DNA from: Cristatella mucedo
Taxonomy: Eukaryota > Bryozoa > Phylactolaemata > Cristatellidae
NCBI GenBank assembly: GCA_009760855.2
Contig: WPIO01000023.1
Location: 2,641,501 to 2,705,500, forward strand
Reading direction: 5' to 3'
Length of the DNA: 64,000 bases
Below the pieces are notes generated by a model. That model saw only the letters and a list, made by a program, of their open reading frames with translations, ran no database searches and was not told the origin of the DNA. This document shows, piece after piece, positions 1 to 10,915 of this stretch (within the stretch, counting starts at the first letter, position 1; each line of letters opens with the position of its first letter). The position numbers and the translations under genes were made by a program.

Positions 1-28
1 CTGAAACGTGAGAAGGCAGCACGCTTAC

Positions 29-72
29 CACGGAGTGATACTGCACATTGCCCCTCACCGAAAATACAAAAT
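29..72 (-). CDS. FKBP6: candidate FKBP6-like exon 5
   Basis: A 44-nt segment between a strong acceptor (CCTTTTTACAG) and a strong donor (CGTG|GTAAGC), on the correct strand, in order, and with the phase 1 start that exon 4 requires. It would encode about 15 residues in the place of the FKBP6 strand before the 'RRGE' turn. Residue similarity is weak, so splice signals and phase carry the call. Confidence 0.35.
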
Positions 73-3000
73 CTGTAAAAAGGTAAAGGTAAGTAAGGCC
101 GAGTCAACACCCGGACTTGCACAGCCCATCGAAGAAACGCCTGGGGGCGGGCTTTCATCGTGTTTTCATTCTGAATAAAAAGAAGCATCTATCCGATTGC
201 TTCACCGGCAGAGTAATGCTGACGGTCTTAACCCCCTCATTGGTTTCAACAGGTTTTAACAGAGGGGAACCCAAACAATTAAACCGAAAGCTGACAGACA
301 CCATACTCTGCAGGTATGTGCTAAGTTGACAAAGCACTCAGCAGCAGAAGCATTCCGGCAGTCTTTCGGCATGTTGCCGACGAGTAGTTTAGCACACATT
401 TTGCCACGCACACAACTGGCACAGGTCATTCAGCCAACGATGAAAAGCCATCGGCAACTCTGAAAGCCATTATGATCACCACCTAATTATTTGCACTTTC
501 AAAACTAAAACGGCCACCCCCCCCCCCCCGCACATTGCCCACAAGGCAGCACAGGAAAGGCATGCCCCAAAATACATAGGGATATGCATATACTTAGCTC
601 TTTACCACGATGTCCACTTCAAGATACACTGAGTAAATCATGTGCATCATTGAAACAACACGAGAGTAGCCGACACAACCCCACATTTTAATTTAGTCTT
701 CGACATGGCTGGTCTGTAGACATTGTTGGTTTAGTATAATTTAATGACTTAAGATGGCATGAGTGAGTAGGCTGATCCCATATAAAGAAAACGACTCTGC
801 AAGAGACTGAGCTGGCCAGGTCTTGAAACAACAATAATACGTTTTTTTATAGCCCTTCAGAATTAAATCTCTTTCTAGGCACTTGACATTTACGGCAAAG
901 GAAGCATGATCGAGTGGTTAGTGGTAGCATGCTCAATGGCAATAAGCATTACCTGGTTAGAGGTGACATGGACAGGGTCAGCATGCAAATATGGTTAGTG
1001 GCAGCAGGCACAGTGTCAAGCACACAACTTAGGTATCACATGGACCGACTAAATGCTCTGACAAATAGACGCGTTTTTAGTTTCTTTTTGAATGTGGTCA
1101 ATTCAGGTGATGTCGTAATGCAAGTTGGAAGTGGGTTTCAGGCTTTGGGAGCATATGGACTAAATGCACGATTTCCAAAGGATTTGAGGTTTGTACGAGG
1201 TATTGGTAAACAGTTAGATTCCAAAAAGCAGGTGATATGATCCTTAGCCATATCTTGGGTTTCTTTGTACTCCCCCTCTATAATAATAATAATAGCACAT
1301 TTGATAAAGCACCCTCAGAGAACTCAATCTCTTTCTGGGCACTTTACATTTACTGCAAAGGAAACACGATCAAATGGTGAGTGGTACCATGCTTGCTAAA
1401 CAACATGAATAACATGGTTAGGGATGACATGCACAGGGTCAGCATGCAAGTGTGGTTGGCTAGTGACAGCATGCACAGTGTCAGCATGCATTAGCACACA
1501 AAGGACGAATCAGGGGGACTCACTAATGCTTTCATAAATAGGTGTGTTTTTAAGTTTCTTTTTAAATGTGGGCAAACCTGGAGATGTCGTGATGGAAGTC
1601 GAGAGTGAGTTCTAGGCTTTGGAAGCATGCGAACTACAGGCACGGTCTCCAAAGGATTTGGGATTTGTACGAGGTACGGGTAAACAGTTCGATTCCAAAA
1701 AGCAGGTGGCACGATGCTTGGCCTGGTGGGAGAGTAGATCTGATAGATGGGCTGGAGCCAAAGAATGCAGGGACCAAAAAGTTAGTGACAGAACCTTGAA
1801 GTCGATGTGTTGCTTGACTGGGAGCCAGTGCAGGTCAGCGAGACTGGAAGTCTTTGCAGGTCAGCAAGAAGTAATGTGATGAGGCAACTGCAATGCTCAT
1901 GACAGACATACCCAGCTGCAGAGTTTTGCACAAGCTGCAAGCATCTGATTGCATCGGCCGGTAGACCAGCACTAACAACTCCACCGATTTCCACTACCCT
2001 CATAACGGCTGCTTTCCCATGTATCAATTTGCAATAATATTTTGCAACAATAGAAGCAAGCAGAATGTAATATGACCGTAATTTTACAGCGGAGCAATTA
2101 AATCGGACGGCTGACCTTCTTCAAGCCTAATGACCATAGGTGAGCCTCGAAGATACGTTGAGTCATATGGTTCATCCTGAAACTCTTGATAGGCATTGTA
2201 ATGTACTAAAACAAAACAAGTGACAACAATGAGAATGCACGTGCATACCATTCATCATATTGACATCGAGCAAGCTAGAGTCGTAACCACATACTTCGAA
2301 TGACTTGATCAGGAGCGACCGAGGCTCCGACTCCTGCTTTCATTAGCTGCTTCAAAACGCTGCCACACTCGGTCAGTGGTTTCATTGTTTTGGCTAGCTT
2401 CTCAAAAGGCGAGACACTCTCGTCCCCTAGCTCATCGTCGGGCACATCTTGTGTTTCAAATATACTGCTGTATTTATAGGCATCCAGATTCTTGTAGTGG
2501 TTAGCTACAGTCTCACCTGAAATAAAAATGACACAATAAAAAGCACGTTATTCTTCAAATGCTGCATGCATATAGTTTGTGCTCATTTTGCAAATAAACA
2601 AAATGCAACTAAAACTAACCTGGTAGAGCTAAAATAAAAAGAACAAGAAAACTAAAGCCACATTTGGACAATGGTAATAGGGCGCATCGAGATGCCAGAC
2701 GTGTAGTTTGCCTGCAACTAATGGATAAATTAACCTGCGTACTCCCCGGCAATCGAAAGCTGGGAATTTAGGATCGAAGGCATACGGCTTACCTAGCTGC
2801 TCTCTGCAGCATAATCACTACGCATAAATATGCACTGCTCGCCTTAGCTGCTACAAAACAACCAGTGCTAACATGGACATGGTCATTGCTGCCATATTGA
2901 TCTACCGTTGAAATGGTGCGATGACAAAAAGCTTGCATACAGGCTCTCACTGTAGAGAGGGAGGTTACCAAGTAAATAAAACAACACACATGCTTCCCAA

Positions 3001-6000
3001 AGCCAAATCATGCCTCAAAGACTTGGTTTAAAGGAAAGGTTGGCTGATTTAACAGCTTCATTTATATGGTGATAGAACAGAATTAACGGCAATCTCCACC
3101 GGTTTCACAGTGCTATAAAGGATTGCTCGTAGCAGGACTTGAACCCACGAAGAAGTCGGACGTGAAATATGATCAACCTAGCCCTAGGCTAAGATCCAGG
3201 ATTTAGCAATAGAAATAAAAGGTAGACATATCAAATATTAAACCACTGTATTACATTGAGCTGTTATATTTACAATTTCATTAGGTTTGGTGACAATTTA
3301 CTATCGCGATTTCATGAACAAACATAATCTAAACAAAAAATACAATTTTTTGAAATTTAACATGAAGAGTTTTGACTATTGGTGTATTTGCAATATTCTA
3401 AAAAAATAAGTATATTTCAAATGTATCACTATCCTGCTCACAAAAGCAATCTCTTCAGGGAAGAATAGCCATTTTCTATATTTTGGAGGGGCACTTAGGA
3501 GATAATCATTATTACCCACGAACAAAGCTAAAATAGAAATTTGCTACGTAGCGTAAGTGATAGCATGCACAATTTCTGAACTCACAAACATGTAACCAAA
3601 AATTCACAGGGACGCAGCAAATGCTGTGAAGAGCAAGCATGGGGGTAGCTTCATTTTAAATTTCCAAGTAAGGGACATCGCAATGTCACTCAGTCGGTAG
3701 CAAGTTCCATGCTATAGATGCATAAGACCTGAAGGCAAGGTCACGTAAGATTTGAGGTCATGACTGCATGTAGGACTTGAGGTTATGACTTCCTCCGAAT
3801 ATGCCTAGCAGCCCCATGTGATGTCGAGTGTAAGCACCAAGTATTATGAAAAACATATGGCGGGCCCGAGTCCGTTTAAATTACGCTCAAGTTAACAGGG
3901 TGGGTGAGTCGTAATTCAGCTGTTTTCATAACATTAACATTAAGTTGGGAAAATGCATCACAATACTAAGCTTGCTGACGAAGCAGGAGGACACACTATT
4001 ATCAGATTTCAAGTCATGCACCAATAAATGAAGGTTGTAAGCCACTTAATCTAAGTTAAAACTATAATTCTGGCCAAAGAGTATCAGAGTGTGACATGGT
4101 CAATGAATGGTCATTGGTAAGTGATTCAGGTAATGCCGAAGTTACCTGGGGGATATCCTTCCTGAGCAACTTCAAATTCGGTGCCTTCGTTTGAGAGTGC
4201 TCGGACGTCAATTCCTTCAACCAGACGAGCCTTGAAGAACGATATCGAAAATTAATTGGGGCAGCACAAGATGTGCAGCATGTGAGCTGTACAGCAGCCT
4301 CGTTGAGCTGCAGCTGCATGCACATTTGCAACAGCATGTTCACCAGCTCGGCATCAATTCTAGTGATCGCAGGACCAATATAGCATGCAGATCTGTTAGC
4401 AGTATGGTGCAGCCAGTGTGCTGGCCAAGACATCAAGTAATACAAGAAGCTATCACACATTGAATGAACCACAGTCTCAACATCATATTAGGCAGCACCG
4501 GCGGTCTCAATTACCCATCATTAAAAAGACAGCACGGAATAATATACAAGACCCATTACCCAGTATTCTCAATCATCTGCTATATGAAAACATTATATAC
4601 AAAAAAGGATGGCAACACTAAATGATGACATCCACATATCGATGGCAGCAAACTTTCTTAAACTGAATGATGATAAAACCAACTTACTAGTTATGAGCAA
4701 ACCAAGTGGGATTCAGAAATTGGAACGGCTAACGCTCAAAATCGGCTCTGCCAGCATGTCTCCTGTTGAATCCGCACGAAATCTAGGTGCCATATTCCAA
4801 AGTGACCTCTCATTAGACGACCACATCAGGTCCAGTCAAGTCTGCATACTTCCAGCTACGTAATATTGTTAAAATTCGGGCTTCTTTTTAGACAGGGATA
4901 CAACATCTAAACTGATCCATGCATTTGTGACATCCCGTCTCAACTTCTGTAACCTAGTGCTTGCTGGTCTACCGGCCTGTGCAATCAGGTGCTTACAACT
5001 ACAACTTACAACTTACAACATACTACCCCATCAGGCCAAGCATCGTACCACCCGCTTTTCGGAATCTAACAGTCTACAAATACCTTGTACAAACCTTAAA
5101 TCCTTTGGAGACCGTGCATTTAGTTCGTATGCTCCCAAAGCCTGGAACTCCCTCTCGACCTGCGTCAGAACATCCCATGACCTGACCACATTTAAAAGGT
5201 ACACCTATTTAGGGCAGCATTTAGTGGGTCAACGTGATTCGTCCTTGATGTGCTTATGTTTGCTGACACTGTGCATGCTGCCACTAACCACATTTGCATG
5301 CTGACCCTGTGCATGTCACCCCTAACCATGTTATTCATTTTGTTTGTTTTTCAAGCATGATTTTACTTACCATTCAATCGCATGTCCCTTTGCAGCAAAT
5401 GTAAAGCGCCTAGAAAGAGATTAAGTTCTCTGAGGGCGCTTTATCAGGTGCATTATTATTATTATTATTACAACTGATGCAAACTCTGCAGCTAGGCTTG
5501 TCTGTCGTGAGCATCACAGTTGCCACATCACACCACTTCTCGTCGACCTGCACTGGCTCCCAGTCAAGCAACGCATCGACTTCAAGGTTCTGTCACTCAC
5601 TTTTTGGTCCCTTCATTCTTTGACTCCAGCCTAGCTATCAGATCTACTCTCCCACCAGGCCAAGCATCGTGCCACCTGCTTTTCGGAATCGAACTGTTTA
5701 CCCGTACCTCATACAAATCTCAAATCCTTTGGAGACCGTGCCTGTAGTTCGAATGCTCCCAAAGCCTGGAACTCACTCCGGACTGACGTCTCGGGAATGG
5801 CAGCGCTAATTGGTCCAGGTAATTCGTCCTTAGTGTGCTAATTCGTGATGACACTGTGTGCTGCCACTAAGTTTGTATGCTTACCCTATGCATGTCACCT
5901 TTAACGATGTTATGCTTGTTGACATTGAGCATACTACCAATAACCATTCGATCGTGCTACCTTTGCAATAAATGTAGTGATTGAGTTTTCCGAGGGGGCT

Positions 6001-8199
6001 ATATCAAATGCATTCAGATTACCTCATTTATAAATTTATTTTAACATAGCAGACATAAAGCAATTCGCCATGCCATTACTTTAAAGAAAACCCTCACATG
6101 TTTACTGAAAAGGCAGAATCCCATAATTTTGCATAATAAAAATCGAGCTGCTTTTATTTAAGGTGTTAAAGAGCACATTGTGTTGGCCAATATGTCGCTG
6201 TACGTAGAAAACAGTCATTCAACATCAAGACTGCCACAGGGGGTAAAAACACATTTGCCAGCAAATGTGGGACAGCAGGGCAGCATTCTGGAACAGCAGG
6301 GGGTGCCGGGGACCGTCGTTCTAAATTATTATTATGTAATTATTTAAGACACATGCTCTAACGAACTCGGAAAGGAACAAGACTTACGTGCACATGGGAT
6401 AGATACTAGCATGCAACTGCTACAAATTGAACACTCGAGCAGAATACCTCAACCAGCCTACTGTATTCGGTTTCATATGCAACAACACAAAGGATCATGT
6501 ATCTGCTTTAACATACAGGGTCACGACTAGTTCTTTATCTATGAAGCAATTGAATCTCAGCCGACATACAGGCCAAAACCATTAAGGACTCATAGAAAAG
6601 TGAACCAAGAAACACAAAAACCAGACACTGCAATGGGTTACACGAACTTAAAAAAGGGGACCTACTAAAAGTGACAAACCAAGCAAATATGCTACCACAT
6701 GCTGCCCACCTTCTGTAAGTGCTCAAGTTAACTCATCTTTGGAATAAAAAGGAAATCAAATTTTGTAAGTGCAGAATGCCTGAAAAACTCAAAAGGGCTG
6801 ACACGATGCACACTTTTCAAAATGTTACACATACAGCAGGAGCTCAAGCAACCTAGTAGCAGTGGTGTGCTTGTGGACATAATTTATTCACAAAACAATT
6901 CACCGAGTGGGAAAGAAGGAGCTGTGCAAGTATACATCCAATTTACAAATTCTGCAGCATAGAGAGAGGCACGAGTTCACGCTTTGCTTGACTGACTGTT
7001 GAGGGAATCAGAAAGAAGTTTGAAAGAAATAGTATGAGGGGACTACAAATATGTGAGAATAAAGGGGTTCAGGGAAGTTGGGTAACTGGACCTCAGAGGT
7101 GGAAGACGGAGAGCAGCTAATTGCAGGCTCGGAGCAGTAGTGGCCTGACGATGACTTCCAGTGAGCTAGTACTGTGTACGATTGCTTCATTCAGGCCTTC
7201 ATGTGCATTTGGGCAAGCAGCAGTGATTGTTTGCATCCTCAATAATTACAATGTGTCTTATTACTCGTAAAGCACTCATAAGGCCCATTGGGTCTTGTAG
7301 CACTACAAAAGCTCCCATTCATTCATTAGCAATGATTCTAACATCGATTAAACAGTCAAACAATTTTTTAGCATCCTCTTAAAAACCCACCTGCTACCAA
7401 GGGAAAGGTTTTGCTAAAACCGGCTAACCTTTCCAAACACAACTAGAAGAGCCTAATTACAAGCACGTAAAGCTGAAGTAGAGCATAGAACACGGTCGCC
7501 ATTCCGATTTTTCAGCTTTTCAAAACAAACCAATTTTAAGTCAAAATGTCTGCACAAGATGCACCATCTTTGACATAGCAATGCCATCTACCAGACGGAA
7601 TTACGTTGACCGAAAAGTAATTCTACTCTCTCACAGTAGTGTTTTGTAGCTGACGTGAGGGAGATCAATGTCTATATCTTAGTCCTTCGCATATTTACTC
7701 CAGAACGTTCAAGCTGTGTCAACGCCAGCTTAGACCTACAAAATGGAACACGAGGAACCTATAGGAGGTGTATGAAACTATCACATTACTGGGGGATAGA
7801 ATATACAAATTTTAGCGAGTACATGAATGGCCTACGTCATACTACTTTTCTCGATCGAGAAGTCCCACGCTCGAGACTGAGGGCTTACGACCGACAGGGG
7901 CGTAGCGCAACGTTTATTTTATGATAGCTTTGTACATAAAAGCTTACGAGCTTTTCAGATACTAATTTTAATTAGCTGTGAAAGCGCTGCACTGCAACGC
8001 TGCGCACGGTAACTCAGCCCGGAAGGCACGGTCGGTGGCTTTTCCCACTGACTAGTGTCTCATCCGGATTCGGGTCGAAGCACGACCAAGACATCAGGTT
8101 GCGAACCTAGAATATCCTAGAAAAACACAGCGTGGCACTTACCGAATTTCTTCCTTCATCTACAGCTTCGGAGCCCAGGGAGCAGTCCTCACTAGCCAT
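29..8199 (-). CDS. FKBP6: FKBP6/shutdown-like immunophilin, 5' portion (gene continues past the left edge)
   Basis: Exons joined by phase on the minus strand: 8199-8143 (ATG start, 19 codons), 4230-4146, 2516-2295, 2205-2116, and possibly 72-29. Phases run 0, 1, 1, 1 and all junctions are GT-AG. The joined product has an acidic N-terminal region of about 75 residues, then an SPFEKLAKTM segment, a GSVLKQLMKAGVG segment, and the start of the FKBP fold with HYNAYQ and EPYDSTYLRG. These match the FKBP6 pattern (YERLSQRM, GVLKDVIREGAG, VKYSGYLE, RPFDSNYFR) in order and spacing. FKBP6 and its fly relative shutdown are Hsp90 co-chaperones needed for piRNA loading in the germ line. They combine an FKBP domain, usually without isomerase activity, with TPR repeats. 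The rest of the FKBP domain and the TPRs are not visible here and should lie to the left. Identification rests on motifs and exon order. Confidence 0.75.
838..1260 (-). mobile_element. LINE 3' fragment, CR1/L2-type
   Basis: Reversed copy of the window's common LINE 3' region: the GCGCC-like hairpin tail at about 845-900, then the 3' UTR motif 'CAGCATGC..ACAGTGTCAGCAC' and the end of the RT reading frame. It lies in the region downstream of FKBP6-like exon 4. Confidence 0.7.
1278..2030 (-). mobile_element. LINE fragment with degenerate RT C-terminus
   Basis: A second LINE copy directly behind the previous one, starting with an (AAT)n tail at about 1,281 and the hairpin CACCCTCAGAGAACTCAATCTC. 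Minus-strand reading gives broken pieces of the RT C-terminal signature (LVQNSAA, SRLPSR, FKRNLKTHLF). Stops and frameshifts show that it is dead. Confidence 0.75.
2116..2205 (-). CDS. FKBP6: FKBP6-like exon 4 (start of FKBP fold)
   Basis: A 90-nt exon with acceptor TTTTGTTTTAG and donor GAAG|GTCAGC, phase 1 to 1. It encodes HYNAYQEFQDEPYDSTYLRG and then SPMVIRLEEG. This aligns with the FKBP6 beta-strand and loop VKYSGYLE..RPFDSNYFRKTPRLMKLGED. The reading frame stays open 33 nt past the donor and then stops, so splicing is needed. Confidence 0.78.
2295..2516 (-). CDS. FKBP6: FKBP6-like exon 3
   Basis: A 222-nt exon with acceptor TTTTATTTCAG and donor CGA A|GTATGTGG, phase 1 to 1, 73 full codons. 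It holds the diagnostic FKBP6 pre-domain segment: SPFEKLAKTM, then GSVLKQLMKAGVGASVAPDQVI. In vertebrate FKBP6 the corresponding segment precedes the first beta strand of the FKBP fold. Confidence 0.8.
3038..3185 (-). mobile_element. tRNA-derived SINE, family B
   Basis: The minus strand shows a box-B-like GTTCAAGTCC and ends in the family B tail with GCTGTTAAATCAGCC. It is diverged from the better copies at 28.2 kb and 63.0 kb. Confidence 0.55.
3540..3800 (-). mobile_element. diverged LINE 3' UTR fragment
   Basis: Contains 'GCAAATGCTGTGAAGAGCAAG', 'ATGTCACTCAGTCGG' and 'GGTAGCAAGTTCCATGCT', which correspond to antisense LINE pieces at 39.0 kb and 53.1 kb. No tail hairpin remains. Confidence 0.45.
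4146..4230 (-). CDS. FKBP6: FKBP6-like exon 2
   Basis: An 85-nt exon with acceptor TTCTTCAAG and donor CCCCCAG|GTAACT, phase 0 to 1, encoding 28 residues (ARLVEGIDVRALSNEG...). It carries the 19-codon exon 1 frame into exon 3 without a break. A longer open frame over the same bases (4,062-4,472) is a different reading frame and is not the gene. Confidence 0.6.
4600..5475 (+). mobile_element. LINE 3' half, RT C-terminus and tail
   Basis: Plus-strand frames give LKLNDDKTNLLVMSK, ARNLGAIFQSDLSLDDHI and TSRLNFCNLVLAGLPA, the conserved end of a CR1/L2-clade RT. They are followed by the 3' UTR, the hairpin AAGCGCCTAGAAAGAGATTAAG..GGGCGCTTT, and (ATT)n at about 5,452. It is broken by frameshifts. 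It sits in FKBP6-like intron 1. Confidence 0.85.
5476..6020 (+). mobile_element. LINE 3' fragment
   Basis: Begins within the RT C-terminus (NSAARLVCRE equivalent, then LHWLPVKQRI equivalent) and runs through the 3' UTR to a degraded tail at about 5,975-6,010. It is tandem and in the same orientation as the copy before it. Confidence 0.75.
6021..8142. other. intron 1 sequence, no recognised feature
   Basis: Remainder of FKBP6-like intron 1 upstream of the LINE copies. I see only short unconnected open frames and no element boundaries, RNA gene or splice-phased exon. Confidence 0.4.
8143..8199 (-). CDS. FKBP6: FKBP6-like exon 1 (start codon)
   Basis: ATG followed by 18 codons of acidic, Ser/Glu-rich sequence (MASEDCSLGSEAVDEG) ending at a strong donor, TCG|GTAAGTG, in phase 0. 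An in-frame TAG lies 30 nt upstream of the ATG, which supports this start. The exon is assigned by phase match to the next exon and by position, not by homology of this short stretch. Confidence 0.6.
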
Positions 8200-8799
8200 G
8201 CTAAGCCAAGATATCACCACAGGCTACAGATACGGCGGCGGAATACCACGTGCTTTCGCTTCCGCTGCTCTTCTTTTTCACATCCGTTTCATTTCCATAT
8301 TGACGGTGTCCAAGTTAGTACCGTCTCTAGGATCGGTTGCTTCATTGCGGACTATACTCACCTATTTAGTTCAAGTGGAATATTTTAAAATTGTATTTTA
8401 TGTTTTTTTCATGTAACGGTGACGCTGCGAGGCTAATCAAGAAAGAGTGTTGCGCCCCCGCAATTACAGTACGTCCTTCTTGCAAACACGGCGCATCTTA
8501 CTAAGCTAGAGCGCGCAGTCGAGTGGTCAATACTCATTATATTAGTGTTTCATCTCAAATAAGGGTCAGCGAGAATTTTAGTATTGGGGCGAAAGTCCGA
8601 TAGGTAATGCCTGGGACACGGTTAGGGACTTTTCTTCGAAATCTGCTCTGTTAGGTCCGCTAGACCCTCTAAGAGCTTTGCTAGGTTAAATCTTGTTATT
8701 ATTTTAACATATATTATGCTTAATTCTCAATTTAGCAATTATTTTTTCTTTTTTAATTTTGGATAATCTCATTTCCATGCCTCAAGTAGCCGCATTCAC

Positions 8800-8930
8800 T
8801 AATCCGTTTGCATAGCGCCCCGTAGAACTGAATCTGTATCCAAGCACTTCAATACTCCGCAGAGCTCGAGCCCAAGACCTCCGTCGTAAAAGCTGAGCAC
8901 ATTAACCTCAATGGCCAAACCAGGGCGGCA
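8800..8930 (-). mobile_element. tRNA-derived SINE, family A
   Basis: Minus strand: a box-A-like TTTGGCCATTGAGGTTAATG, a box-B-like GGTCTTGGGCTCGAGC, and the LINE-type tail GGGCGCTATGCAAA. It lies just upstream of the FKBP6-like first exon. Confidence 0.6.
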
Positions 8931-9789
8931 ATCTCCAACTGATAGAATGGTCAAGGAAATTTGGCCAAGATCGTCAAAGAGCATCATGGATATCGAACGT
9001 AGTAAAACCAGTTGGTCATTCAGAAATGGGACCGTATAATGGCCTTAGGAAAACACGCAGAAGCCTCTTTTCATCCACCAAAATAAAATGTTTTCTCCTA
9101 TATGGAGACACTGAGGCGGCAAGCCTTGTGCGACGCTTGGCTTACCTCGTCAAACTTACATAAAATGTGTCTAGATAAAAAGTATCGCTTATTTATTAAT
9201 TGCAATAAATGATCATCCTATCCCAAAGATATCTCCTCGCGAAACTAGCACTTAACATGCGCGCTAAAGGCGATCCGCTTTAGCAACCTTTACAGCCCTT
9301 TCTAAAAAATAACAGTGGTTGCCCTTGAATCTGTAGCGCCCTGCTGGCCTTGGCTGAATTTTAGCGCGAACAAGAGCTGTTCGGCGCCGGGCTAGAGCCC
9401 CTTTGTCCTGGAGCAGTGAGCCAGAGAGGAGCGTCAGTGCGGTTGCAGTGAGCAGAGAGGAGCGTCAGTGCGGTTAGAGAGGAAGCGCTTACGAGCAAGC
9501 CAGGAAGCTCCCTGACCAGCGGTGGCGAGTCGGCCTTTAGAATTGGTCCGATACCCGCGGGAGCGGCTGATTGATGTTGACTGGCCTGTCAACCTTCGCC
9601 ATCACTCTGTCCAAAAAGAATCGTGTGGAACCCATTCGCCATTCAAGCTGGACAGAGGGGACATTCCAGTGGCCTAGTGCCAGTATTAGTTCCTTACCGT
9701 AATGGGCCATGGTGTCGGGCCCAATACCACTGGGCTCTTGCCCCATTGTCTCAGCCAAGTATTTAAGAGTCGAGCGACGCTCGCTCTGG

Positions 9790-10095
9790 GTCTTTTTGGC
9801 CTCGTGTCTTTTTGGCCTCGTGTCTTTTTGGCCTCGTGTCTTTTTGGCCTCGTGTCTTTTGGCCTCGTGTCTTTTTGGCCTCGTGTCTTTTTGGCCTCGT
9901 GTCTTTTTGGCCTCGTGTCTTTTTGGCCTCGTGTCTTTTTGGCCTCGTGTCTTTTTGGCCTCGTGTCTTTTTGGCCTCGTGTCTTTTTGGCCTCGTGTCT
10001 TTTTGGCCTCGTGTCTTTTTGGCCTCGTCTTTTTGGCCTCGTGTCTTTTTGGCCTCGTGTCTTTTTGCCTCGTGTCTTTTTGCCTCGTGTCTTTT
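9790..10095 (+). repeat. 16-bp minisatellite, about 19 copies
   Basis: Tandem units of TTTTTGGCCTCGTGTC, nearly identical, with a few units shortened by 1-2 bases. The array keeps several reading frames open on both strands (for example 'FWPRVFLASCLFGLVS' and 'KKTRGQKDTRPKRHEA'). These are low-complexity artefacts of the repeat, not genes. Confidence 0.95.
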
Positions 10096-10360
10096 GTCCT
10101 TGGGTCCGGCTCTGCGCCTCGACGCCGTCGGGCACTCGTTTCTCTGAAAGCGAGGGAGGAGGGCGGGCTGTCCGCCGACGATGGACGGAACAGGACGAGA
10201 CAGCTCTAAGAGGATTCGGTGGAACTCCACCGAAAACGGTCGTATCGCGCCCGGGCTGGCATTTTGTGTTCTTTCGTGTTTTGTGTGTGCGCGCTAGCAC
10301 GTGGTCTCGGCATAGGGTTTTGCCGGTGCGAGCTAGGCGTAGTTGGCGTCTGTGGAGCCC

Positions 10361-10870
10361 TAGTTCTCCGGGTAGGGTTTGGGCTCCGGTTCGCGCTTCA
10401 GTGTGGAGAAGTATTTTCTCCACAGGAGTGCTCGAGGTGGCGTGTGTGAAGTATTCCTGCCACACTGTTGGAAACCGAGTTCTAGTTCTCCGGTCAGGGT
10501 TTAGAATCTGGTTCGGGCTCCGTCTATTCGGGTCGTTTCCCATTATACACGTAAGCAGCCCCAGTGTGAAGAAGTATTTCCTCCGCAAGAGTGCTTGTGT
10601 TGGCGTGTGTGGAGTATTCCGGTCGCACTGGTGGAAACCGAGTTCTAGTTCACCGGTCAGGGTTTAGACTCCGGTATGCGCTTCAGTGCGGAGGAGTATT
10701 CCCTCCGCAAGAGTGTTTACGTTGGCGTGTTTGGGGTATTCCCTCGGCACAGGTGGGAACGGATTCCTAGTTCACCGGTTAGGGTTTAGGGTCCGGGTCG
10801 CGCTTAGTGTGGAGGAGTATTCCCTCCACAAGAGTGTTGGTGCAGTTGAGAACGTGCGAGGAGTGGAGAT
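10361..10870 (+). repeat. four imperfect 122-163 bp repeats in the LTR
   Basis: The motif TAGTTC(T/A)CCGG followed by AGGGTTT recurs at 10,361, 10,483, 10,646 and 10,768. Each copy continues with a GTGTGGAG-AGTATT-CTCC segment and the second carries about 40 extra bases. The spacing (122, 163, 122) shows internal duplication within the LTR. Confidence 0.85.
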
Positions 10871-10909
10871 AAAGCTGAACTAGACGCGCAGCGACTTTGT
10901 GCGCTTGCG

Positions 10910-10915
10910 AATAAA
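10910..10915 (+). terminator. polyadenylation signal of the LTR
   Basis: AATAAA in a GTGCGCTTGCGAATAAAGTTCA context about 220 bp before the LTR end, where the R-U5 boundary would be expected. Confidence 0.6.

Noticed and set aside
9686-10667. Open frames of 300 and 321 codons on both strands
   Set aside because: Both run through the 16-bp minisatellite, which keeps frames open by periodicity. Composition is pure repeat, and the interval lies inside a solo LTR.
10480-10800. Telomere-like or interstitial telomeric repeat (GGTTAGGGTTTAGGG)
   Set aside because: The motif occurs once per 122-163 bp repeat unit of the LTR, not as a tandem hexamer array.
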